Shown: positions 15,001 through 22,799 of the stretch, piece by piece
Numbering within the stretch: the stretch's first letter is position 1
Layout: every line of letters starts with the position of its first letter
Origin: Argopecten irradians
Taxonomy: Eukaryota; Mollusca; Bivalvia; Pectinida; Pectinidae
DNA: 64,000 nucleotides
Assembly: GCF_041381155.1 (NCBI RefSeq)
Contig: NC_091138.1
Coordinates: forward strand, 38,619,604-38,683,603
Direction: 5' to 3'
Translations under genes and position numbers: made by a program
Notes under the pieces: generated by a model
Database searches by the model: none
The model's input: only the letters and a program-made list of their open reading frames with translations
What the model was told of the DNA's origin: nothing

Positions 15001-18000
15001 AGGGGTGACTTAGTTCAATTGGGTGGCTGAATGGTTAAGGTGCCTTACTGTCTCCGCCTATGTTGCTGTGGCCAAATGGTTCAAGATGTTTGATATGTTT
15101 ACCATTAGGCCTCCAAGGGTTGTGGTTGCCAAGTGGCTCAAGGTGTCTGATATTCTACCACTAGCCCTCCACCTCAGGGTTCTGGTGGCTGAAAATTGGC
15201 TCAAGGTATCTGATATGCTACCATTAGACCTCTATCTTACTTCAGTTGGAGATGTTTTCGAGGTACTGGCTCTATATGTCTGCCATTTATACCCAGGATA
15301 CTCAATTTTCATTCAACACTAAAAATGATCACGATGTGAAGCTAACTCAATGTCACCTAATACCAGACTTATGGAACACCACCATATCAAATAACACATC
15401 TACCTTATATAATGATAGATTCTCCGAATACTGTGATAGAGTCATTGATTGATAAACAACTGAATATAATAATTGAACAACTGAGCATGATTATTGATTG
15501 ACACTATAAAATAATGATCAAACACATCAGGTATGGCCTAATGTACTTAGGTGTGTGTCATCATTTAGTAGAGATAGGATTTCCATTTTGAATGAGAAGA
15601 CTTGAATAAGGTATAGAATTATCATACAGACATACTGGGTACATTAGATAAATTGATTAGTTATCATCTGCTATATTAATTTACAATATCTAATGATGAA
15701 GTAAGTCTATTACATGTTCTTTTCTTTTAAAGCCTATTGAGAATTCATCTTAAGAATGGATGTTGTTTTTACACCATGAGATCTATAATTTGTGATGTAA
15801 TCACAAAAAGAACAATTTACAGGTTCTTTCGTTTCCTCTGGGATGGTTTACAAAGTAGGCTTCTGAAAAGCACAAATACTTTTCACTGCAGCTTGTGTTT
15901 ATAGCCTACATTGTTTACCGGGTACACCAAAAACATAAAGCTATATAAATCTATAATTCACAGCTTGCATGAACTACCGCCTGTTATTTTATCTGTCAAC
16001 AAAGGTGATTGTCGCACACAATATCTCCTCAAAAATTGTATTCGATTTATTTAGACTTTCACAATATTCCTTTTTTATTCTGATAGTGTAAAAGTCACTG
16101 ACCTCTCATAGCTTAATACAAAGTTGAAGTTAAATGCTGATATTTGAATTGGTATTTTAGTTAAGCTGAAGAAGCATGACTGCGCATTAGTGTTGAGCAC
16201 TGAACAGCTTGACTTGCATTTTAGCAGTACAATATAGTAGTTTGTTATCTTCTTCTGGTGTTGGCCGATTGCAGTCTTTTGATTTTTAGCCAACCATCAT
16301 CAGATGGTAGGCTTTTTGTATTAACTTTTTCTGGTGGTTTTTCCTTGCATATTGGTAATTCTTTCATTGAAACAACTGGGTTCATGTTTTCATTATTTAA
16401 ATTGTGCAACAATATTGCGTTGGTAATTGGTGTTGAATTAATTATATATCAGGTAATATGACCCATGTGGTCACTTTTATTAGTCAGGGTAAAATGTAAA
16501 ACATTTTTGTTTATTATTGAAAGAAAATCAATTCTGTGGTCAAAGATGAAGGTCACAATCAAAAACAAACTGGTTATTAAATGGGAACGATCTGATCATA
16601 GGTTATATTAAAACAGTTTTATTATGCCAATATAGGCGATGCCTTGTTTGTGTTAGTAAAGGGAATTAGCAACGTCAGTAAAACAAAAATTGTCATCTTT
16701 TATTTTTTGGTGTAAAATAGTAATGATGTATATATTTTAACAAGTAATACTATAGGGGGATAATTTGGCCTTACCAAACACAATTAGTCACAAGAATCTG
16801 ATAATTTGAACAACAGGTTTGTTTATTGACCAGATTTACGTATAAATATGTACATCAATGGTTGTTTAGTAAATAAATAGGTCATAGAGTATTTTTCTCA
16901 TAGCTTTATCTGGTAGAACTGGACAGGAATTTGAAAGCATGCAATGTACATCAATAATCAGTAGTACAATACACACTTGTTTTCTTTCCAGAAAATTGTG
17001 ATGATCAATCAACAGAAGTAAAGTGATTGGATATAGAAATAACTTGTACCTTTCCCTTTACAGAGGTGGACTTTGGTAACTATGCACTGTACGCCTCCAG
17101 CGGTGACAGTCCACTGGACGGAGGGGAACCTTCATCAGACCAGGAGGGCTCTTTCTCGTCCGGGAACCAGGCGTCAAGTACAACTGGGAGTCCGCGAGTC
17201 AGTCTGACTTCACCTCACTCTCCGAACATGAACACCAGCACATCACCCTCCAGTAGTACAGAGGAAACTAATACTGTGGGCCTAGCTGCTCCCCTAGCAG
17301 AGAGGTAACTAGTGTAACTTGTCACTAATGTTGTCAGGAAAACCAACTTACTTCAGATTTATTCATTAATTAGATTGTATTAAATAGAGGACAGCAATTT
17401 TATGCTGGATAACACTTTTGGGATATTCAGGGGCTCTAACATTAACAAGCGCCGATATAGAGTAAGGGTATCCTGCCCGCCCTCCTCCGTCTCCCTTTTT
17501 TTGAGGACTTGATATTTAAGGTCTAGTAATTTGCTTCATTAATTAGCAATTTGCACAGGATAAGTCATTTTCAGTTTCCTTTCCAACTTCTTCTTGATTT
17601 ACTCCAAAGTATTTTAAAGTTTTTAAATGGGTACTAACTGATGAAATGCAGAAAGGTACTTTGGGCAGTAGAGCACTTATCGCATGAGTAAAGGAAGGAT
17701 GGAAAATTGGTATCAGAAAAAATATTTAATCTTATCGGTATCTCAGACACTAACATTTCTATACAAGATTTTGTGCATGATTTTGATGATATATGACCAT
17801 TTTTACTAACGTTTCTCCTCTGAGCTACTCGGCCTAGTTGTTCAGATAATATATGGCTTGGAACTAAACTCAATTTGAATGATCAATTTTGAAATCTTAA
17901 TACATGTATGTATTTTTTTTGTGTGAATCAAATATTTTCTATGCAGATCTTTTAGTAACCTTCTCAAAATATACTCTTTGCTTAAGTGTTTTGTTTACTC

Positions 18001-18715
18001 GATATTATAATCATTCACTTCACAGTTTTATTTGAGAAAATTTCTGCCAATTTTCCTCAGTGAACAAACCAGTCCTAAAATCCTGCGACGTGGAACAAGG
18101 AAGCCAGCGCCTCCTCCCCCACCTAACAGACCATTCTCTGTAGCAGTGACAGCCTCTGTTACCAAACCAGTCCAGTACCAAACCTGGCCTAGACAGGGTG
18201 GAGGCCTGGAGCCAGAGAGTCCTGGTGCGGAGGAGCCAACTGACAGAGTGAAGGCCCCTCCAGAGAGGCCATCTTGTCCTCCAGAGAAACCAAGTCATGC
18301 CCCACATCGGGCATCCACCATATCCCATAGTCATGCGGAGAGGCCTACAATGCCACCACCAGATCGACCAAAGATACCACCGCCTGTGACTCCCATGCAC
18401 CAGCGGTCAGCCTCCACAGGAAGTCCCAACTCAATATTAGCATCGTCTTTAGGGGACAGTCCGTCCCCACAGAATGGACAAGGTAGTCTGTCGTCCTCTA
18501 AAGCTGCACAAGACTTGACATCCATAGGTGATCATCCACAGACATCACAGGGGCCTGGTCCCGTACTAACTTCCCAGTATAACCAGCTTCAGCAGCCTGT
18601 AGAGCCTGCCTCTAATCGCTTGAGTTACCAAGGTCCTGCGCGCCATGTGCCTGCCCGCCCTTCTCCACCCCCACCCATGGCTTCCAATGAAAAGACTGAA
18701 GACACAAAACTCTAA
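90..18715 (+). CDS. ARHGAP17: BAR-domain RhoGAP, ARHGAP17/RICH type (first exon outside window)
   Basis: Exons that join in phase: 90-234, 981-1057, 1670-1781, 2325-2401, 2712-2832, 3336-3404, 3828-3909, 4236-4363, 4651-4698, 5027-5090, 7377-7461, 7740-7814, 8186-8302, 8914-8993, 17064-17304, 18061-18715 (stop 18713-18715). They encode about 724 residues; roughly 15-20 N-terminal residues lie upstream. Residues ~1-225 match the BAR half of RICH proteins (AEKSEVLSEDL start). The RhoGAP domain follows, with GLFRIAGMASRVKKLK carrying the arginine finger, DVNKMTASNIAIVIGPNLLW, and the end SHASWFFPE. The tail is Ser/Pro-rich, with RKPAPPPPPNRP and PPERPSCPPEKP as likely SH3 ligands, and ends in DTKL, a possible class I PDZ ligand. 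Family role: BAR binds curved membrane and RhoGAP stimulates GTP hydrolysis by Cdc42/Rac at junctions and endocytic sites. ARHGAP17, ARHGAP44 and SH3BP1 are vertebrate paralogues, so the symbol stands for the ancestral gene. The fusion of exon 8993 to 17064 is supported by phase and by the family's FFPEE-V junction. Confidence 0.93.
386..553. mobile_element. MITE with CCGTATTYGACCCAATAARCGCCC-type ends, copy 1
   Basis: The ends are inverted repeats (CCGTATTTGACCCAATAA at the left, TTATTGGGTTGAATACGG at the right), flanked by TA on both sides. The 168-bp interior is non-coding. A second copy of the same family lies at 58173-58333. TA flanks are typical of Tc1/mariner-type non-autonomous elements. 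Confidence 0.8.
613..793. mobile_element. Palindromic MITE with CRE-containing arms, copy 1
   Basis: Left part reads TCTGTATTTGCTTATTACAG ... GTTATCTGC ... TGTGACGTCATGTG. The right part is its rough reverse complement (GAAGTCACAAT ... ACCTGCA ... TAACTTTGTAATATGCA). The same family recurs at 19052-19231 and 22616-22793. Each copy is ~180 bp and non-coding. Confidence 0.75.
1242..1409. mobile_element. MITE with CAGGGTTCTC ends and TAAAC target duplication
   Basis: The terminal inverted repeat is CAGGGTTCTC ... GAGAACCCTG. TAAAC flanks both sides (1237-1241 and 1410-1414). It is a 168-bp non-coding element in an intron of the BAR-RhoGAP gene. Confidence 0.7.
4459..4592 (+). repeat. Direct tandem repeat, 62-bp unit, about 2.2 copies
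   Basis: TTGGAATCATGTGACGTTGA begins units at 4459 and 4521, with a partial third at 4583. The copies differ at few positions. It lies in the intron before exon 4651-4698. Confidence 0.85.
5464..7396 (+). repeat. 66-bp minisatellite that contains a complete 3' splice site
   Basis: About 29 near-identical 66-bp units run directly into exon 7377-7461. Each unit holds a branch-point-like CTCTGAC, ~22 bases to the acceptor AAATGTTTAG, then the first ~20 bases of the true exon (GTGTACTGAAGCAGTAC), then AGAGGTTTACATTATGTACT. Only the last copy continues into the real coding sequence (TACCTCAGAGAGATGGC). One copy near 6160-6200 carries a ~22-bp insertion. Small variants (CTTCAG, CCTCAG, CCACAG) are interspersed. 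Any upstream acceptor would read VLKQYLRGLHYVL and stop. Confidence 0.95.
8596..8880 (+). repeat. 70-bp tandem repeat, about 4 copies, just before an exon
   Basis: The unit contains GTCATGTTTTGACATTTATG, ATGTCATATTGCAG and GGATGTAATGTTAAAATAGT. The array ends ~30 bases before the acceptor of exon 8914-8993. Three of the copies contain TATTGCAGGA, an acceptor-like sequence. Confidence 0.85.
9181..9212 (+). CDS. ARHGAP17: Candidate alternative micro-exon of the BAR-RhoGAP gene
   Basis: After a pyrimidine-rich TATGTTTTTAG acceptor the sequence reads ELDQMDQLK in the phase set by the 8993 donor. It then either splices at 9206 (AAG|GTATGA) or reads V and stops at 9210-9212. A splice from 9206 is in phase 0 and fits neither 11205 nor 17064, so use as a tiny terminal exon is the only in-frame option seen. 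Short and weakly supported. Confidence 0.25.
9213..11204 (+). other. BAR-RhoGAP intron, no gene seen
   Basis: AT-rich intronic sequence. A run of 15 C lies at 9930-9944, inside a C-rich stretch. No other coding exon or clear repeat was recognised. Confidence 0.5.
11205..11935 (+). CDS. ARHGAP17: Alternative 3' terminal exon of the BAR-RhoGAP gene
   Basis: An open frame begins after a TTTTATAACAG acceptor (exon from 11205; a second AG would start it at 11211). Both starts restore frame with the phase-1 donor at 8993. It encodes ~243 residues, Ser/Thr/Pro-rich (e.g. SSRSSTPPTPKSGG), then a less biased end (SEYLNKVRALWDGHMQ), and stops at 11933-11935. Two AATAAA signals follow at 12596 and 12611. 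Codon use and GC content stand out from the surrounding AT-rich intron. The simplest reading is a shorter isoform with a different C-tail, lacking the DTKL end and the KPAPPPPP motif. No good in-frame donor was settled on; CGG|GTAACC near 11879 is a weak alternative that could make it an internal exon. Confidence 0.65.
12251..12418 (+). other. GC-rich patch in the alternative 3' UTR, possible further exon
   Basis: This stretch is much richer in GC than its surroundings, is open in more than one frame, and ends at a plausible donor (CACATAG|GTATGC). Started in phase 1 at 12251 it reads KPVWGPPWPPYAPLPP, a proline-rich run, before a stop. The acceptor TTATTTGGTAAG is poor. It may be a rare exon or simply part of the 3' UTR. 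Confidence 0.25.
12596..12616 (+). terminator. Two AATAAA poly(A) signals for the short BAR-RhoGAP isoform
   Basis: AATAAA occurs at 12596-12601 and 12611-12616, about 670 bases after the stop codon at 11935, in AT-rich sequence. They fit cleavage of the transcript that uses the 11205 terminal exon. Confidence 0.5.
13283..13610 (+). repeat. 41-bp minisatellite, 8 copies
   Basis: The unit CACGCCTCCTGTTCTCATTG + ACTTGTCCCTTTGACCCAAAT repeats every 41 bases. The central six copies are identical; the first and last are diverged, and more degenerate copies extend from ~13180 to ~13830. The open frames across it are repeat artefacts. Intronic. Confidence 0.9.
15020..15240 (+). repeat. Tandem tRNA-like SINE heads (A-box/B-box units)
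   Basis: Units of ~60-70 bp each start like a tRNA A box: TGGCTGAATGGTTAAGG, TGGCCAAATGGTTCAAG, TTGCCAAGTGGCTCAAGG, TGGCTGAAAATTGGCTCAAGG. One includes a B-box-like CAGGGTTCTGG. None folds convincingly as a functional tRNA, so this is a tRNA-derived SINE or a multiplied SINE head in the long intron before exon 17064. Confidence 0.5.
15450..17063 (+). other. BAR-RhoGAP intron, end of a pearl-like repeat only
   Basis: AT-rich intron. Around 16284-16330, AGCCAACCATCATCAGATGGTAGGCT resembles, on the minus strand, the 3' hairpin of the element family seen at 55914-55939. Nothing else was recognised. Confidence 0.35.
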
Positions 18716-19051
18716 ACATTTGCCTGTTTTACTTATGAATCTTGCCCTCTGTCAGATCAAAGGGCAGTGTCATTTGATATTTAATAGCATGACAAAACTA
18801 ATTGAATGTTGCTTTGGTCTTAATTTTTAAACGAAAACAATTTTGGCATGTTTGAATTAATATTGATGCATGTGGGAAGCATGGTAAGGAAGTGAAGATG
18901 TGTTAAGTCTGGTTATATATTGGCAACCTGACCCCTGTGTCTGTTAATCTCGTTATATAAGGCCAACACACACAAATCAGGCACTCAGATCCACATAACC
19001 AGAGTAGGAATTGATAAGTTGTGGAATAACAATGCTGTATCTATTATTCCT
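18716..19051 (+). other. Probable 3' UTR of the BAR-RhoGAP gene
   Basis: Sequence after the stop codon at 18715. No AATAAA occurs in the first kilobase; candidates only appear much further on (e.g. near 22575 and 23084), so the 3' end cannot be fixed. Confidence 0.4.
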
Positions 19052-19231
19052 TCTTTGCACATTGCAGAGTTATTTCCACAAGTATTCCCCTTGTGGGATG
19101 GTATCGATTGTGACGTCATTATTTTGTGAGCAAAACTCCGAAAAATATTACGCTATGCTCTTAAAACACATGACGCCACAATTAATAGGTACTTACCTGC
19201 ATTAGCAGATAACTCTTTAATATGCAAAGAC
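19052..19231. mobile_element. Palindromic MITE with CRE-containing arms, copy 2
   Basis: TCTTTGCACATTGCAGAGTT ... GATTGTGACGTCATTATTTT ... ACACATGACGCCACAATTAA ... TACCTGCATTAGCAGATAAC ... TTTAATATGCAAAGA: inverted arms of the family at 613-793. Confidence 0.8.
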
Positions 19232-20109
19232 AGAATAATCTGCTCTTTCTTTCCATGCCTCATTAGGTCCCCCTGATTTGTCTACATTGGTGACATGCAC
19301 CCTACAATTGATTTATTACACAGTAACCTCCCTTTACTATATCCATGTTGTGAAAGCAAATAATAACACTTAAAGCGAAATGTGATATAATTAGGATATA
19401 AATCACTAGTGCTTACTGTTATGTAAGGTGCTTATAGTGAGATGTTGTAGCTCCTTGAATCATTTACACTTGTAAATTCATCTTATACATGTTATGTATA
19501 GCAGAGAACGACTAGTTCTGCAGTGTCGTCATATAAACTATATTGAATTATAGTGCTTTTCTGTATGTCCCTGTCTCAGTCCGTAATTTTTGTTTATCAG
19601 AAATCAAATTATCATTTCCGTAGCATTGCAACTGTTATAAACAGTTTATGTAAATATAATTTATGTGATATTTTTCCTAGTTGTAGTGTATACATTTTTG
19701 AGTTGTTTTAGATGTTTTCTTTCATTTCATCATCTTGTTACTGATTCTAGTTATTGCTTATTCCTCAGGACATAGTTTTGTTATATGAAATGAAAATTGT
19801 TCCGTGGAATTCTTGTAATTATTGCTTCTGACTTGTGAATGTTGCTCACACATTGACTGACTGCTACAGCTGAGCACCTGTTTTAGCTATAGACGAGAGT
19901 TAGTAGGTTAATCCTATAGCCATCAGACTGATATTAATGTTTTCAGGTTAAATGTGATCTTACTAGATATATTTTGATTACTTAATCACAGAAATCAAAA
20001 GTATAGTATATTAAACATATCTATAGACTTTACGATGTAGTTAATATAGATAATAGTGATATCTATCTACAATGTACCTTGTATAGTACATGTAAGGACT
20101 ATCACTGCA

Positions 20110-20260
20110 GACCCATGTCCCATGGTTGGTCCCTGTGCCTAAGGTTGCTGACAGCAACATGATGGTCATCGTCGGAGACCCACGGGTGATCGCACTACAC
20201 TACGCTACACTTATCAACCCGTGGGCGTACTCGATCTCATAGCTTCGTTTCAATGACGTC
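20110..20260. repeat. Inverted repeat with CGTCGGAGACCCACGGGTGA
   Basis: CCCACGGGTGA and TCAACCCGTGGG face each other. The motif CGTCGGAAACCCACAAGTCA with an inverted partner (CAGTGACTCGTGGGA) recurs at 24947-25010, so both may be copies of one foldback family. Ends not resolved. Confidence 0.4.
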
Positions 20261-20399
20261 ATTCTATAAATAGAAACCAATCAACATAACTTTCTCAAAA
20301 TTTTTCAAACTCTTCAGGCTTGGAGGGAAAATATTTATGGATATCAATGGCTGCGCCCATGAAGACATGCCGCTTCTGTGGCAACTTTGTGAAATGTCA

Positions 20400-20621
20400 T
20401 TATCTTCCGACGAGTCCTTCCCAATTTGAATCTCCGTCATTCTTTTCTGTCCATAATTGTTGAAAGGCCTGATAGCACAGACTCTTACCCCCACCTGTCT
20501 TCACCGACAGATAAACATCTTTTCCTTCCAATAAAGCCTCAAAACTTTTCTTTTGAAATTCTTTTAGTATCGGAATGGCAAATCGTTCCAATACACTCGA
20601 AAACTGAAAGGGCGACACCAT
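20400..20621 (-). pseudogene. RecQ-type helicase N-terminal fragment
   Basis: A 73-residue frame holds LKEFQKKSFEALLEGKDVYL followed by TGGGKSLCYQAFQ, matching the start of the RecQ helicase core including Walker A (GGGKS). The frame stops after ~30 more unrelated residues; motifs II-VI are absent here. Short RecQ-like copies are common in invertebrate genomes and often belong to mobile or retrocopied sequence. Upstream on the minus strand, CCAAT-type sequence (TTGGCCAATCA) occurs at ~20665. Most likely a truncated copy; the first exon of a gene whose other exons were not recognised is possible. Confidence 0.55.
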
Positions 20622-20829
20622 CTTTATTTCTAGACTACCTATTCGGTTTTGTTAAGTCTAATGTGATTGGCCAATTTATGCGATGGGTGTGCATGACGGA
20701 ACCAATGAAAATGCCTCATTAATTATTCAGGAGTTCGAGATGAAGGTCGCGATTGCTCCCAGGGGATATTAACGTTAGTGTATATATCGCCTGGGTTACC
20801 GAGGATGCATGATGGTCTACTTATACATA

Positions 20830-21430
20830 TTTACCATACCTTAAAATAGAGATACATGGGCCCAGTTTGATCTTAAAATTCTCCATAGGAAAGCATTAGA
20901 GAAGTTCCGGAAAGTTCCTTAAGTGAAGTTTTTCTCCTTTGTAACTTCTAGGAGAGAATTTTAAGTTTAGGAATTTAAGGAGTGTTTATGAAAGTAGCTT
21001 ACGGCAGAATATCTTTTTACTTTTTGTGATGCTTATGCATGTACACTGTACATGTGTTAGATTTATAAATTGTGTAGAAGAATCTTTGTAACTTTTAGGG
21101 ACTTAAGTGGGAAATAACAGCTAATGATAAACAGAAATGCATAAGGCACTGCACGTTCAAGTATAATCTATAATAACACTTCATTGCTCACTAGTGATCT
21201 CATGCTCAGTCCAACAAGTGATATTTTGTAGTTCACTAGGGGTACTAGCCACATATGGCATTTTATAGTAGTGGTCTCCAAGACTTTCAAACACTTGACA
21301 CATTACTGTTTACTGGGTGTCCATAATACATTCAGATGCTTGACACCACATAATTCATTAGGAGCCTCTGCTACAATATACTTTTTATAGCTTACAGTAA
21401 GACACATGCAAGAAACTTCACAGTTCACTG
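20830..21430. other. Intergenic, nothing recognised
   Basis: AT-rich, with no open frame of interest. It grades into diverged copies of the 46-bp repeat. Confidence 0.4.
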
Positions 21431-21434
21431 AATA

Positions 21435-22150
21435 TCTGTGCCACATTTAGACAAGTCTTGGTTCACTAGAGACATATGACACTCCACAGCTCATTGGGTG
21501 TCTGTGACACATTTAGACATGTGACACTCCACAGCTCATTGGGTGTCTGTGACACATTTAGACATGTGACACTACACCAGCTCACTGGGTGTCTGTGACA
21601 CATTTAGACATGTGACACTACACCAGCTCACTAGGTGTCTGTGACACATTTAGACATGTGACACTACACCAGCTCACTAGGTGTCTGTGACACATTTAGA
21701 CATGTGACACTACACCAGCTCACTAGGTGTCTGTGACACATTTAGACATGTGACACTACACCAGCTCACTAGGTGTCTGTGACACATTTACATGTGACAC
21801 TACACCAGCTCACTAGGTGTCTGTGACACATTTAACATGTGCAACACTATGTGAGACACCAGCTCACTAGGTTCTGTGACACATTTTTTACACATGTCTG
21901 TGACACACATACACCAGCTCACTAGGTGTCTGTGACACATTTAGACATGTGACACTACACCAGCTCACTAGGTGTCTGTGACACATTTAGACATGTGACA
22001 CTACACCAGCTCACTAGGTGTCTGTGACACATTTAGACATGTGACACTACACCAGCTCACTGGGTTTCTGTGACACATTTAGACATGTGACACTACACCA
22101 GCTCACTGGATGTCTGTGATACATTTAGACTTCTTAGTTCACTAGAGATC
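21435..22150 (+). repeat. 46-bp minisatellite, about 14 copies
   Basis: The unit TGACACATTTAGACATGTGA + CACTACACCAGCTCACTAGG + TGTCTG repeats. A disordered middle around 21835-21905 contains partial units and small insertions. The flanking copies are more diverged. Confidence 0.9.
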
Positions 22151-22615
22151 TATTTCACATTCAGACATATGGCAATACTTGCTACTTGTAAGGAAATCAA
22201 TCTAAAGCTGATATATCTTCAGTCTCTCAAGCCTTACAGTTACACTAGCCTGACTGACTAAGCAGAAAAAAATGATTTCATATTTTAAAATAATATTGCT
22301 TAAATTTTTTTTAAATTATTCTAAATGGAAAAATTGCCAATATCTGTATAAAATGTGTGGCTAGAAGTGTGTGTGCTTGTCTGCTATTTCTTATTTTACT
22401 GCAAAAATGCTTTCTTGCCCTGAGCATGTTTATTTCAATCACAACATTGTTATTTTATTAATTGCATGAACGTGTCATTATTACATTTCAGTCTGTACTG
22501 TATTAACTGATATATTTAATGTGCATTATGTATTCCTGGTCAAGGTTTAGGGGTTAATCAGTTATAGGAAATGGGGAATAAAATAATATATTTACATATT
22601 TATATTTGATATTTG

Positions 22616-22793
22616 ATCTTTGCATATTAGAGTTACCTCCCTTTTGAGTAGGTTTTCATTATTACATCATTATTTTGTGAACGCAATTTATGTCTTTTTC
22701 TCCTAAAAGTATGGTGTTATGCTGGCAAACACATGACGTCACAATCAATACCTACCTGCAAGAGCAGATAACTCTGTAATATGCAAATACAGA
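22616..22793. mobile_element. Palindromic MITE with CRE-containing arms, copy 3
   Basis: TTTGCATATTAGAGTTACCT at the left and AGATAACTCTGTAATATGCA at the right, with CACATGACGTCACAATCAAT internally. Same family as 613-793 and 19052-19231. Confidence 0.8.
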
Positions 22794-22799
22794 AATTGT

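Noticed and set aside
15023..15322. 99-codon frame with repeated AKWLKVSDILPL-type segments
   Set aside because: The apparent protein repeat comes from the tandem tRNA-like SINE heads.
18020..18525. Minus-strand frames of 126 and 64 codons
   Set aside because: They are antisense to the well supported proline-rich last exon of the BAR-RhoGAP gene; Trp/Arg-rich shadows of Pro codons.
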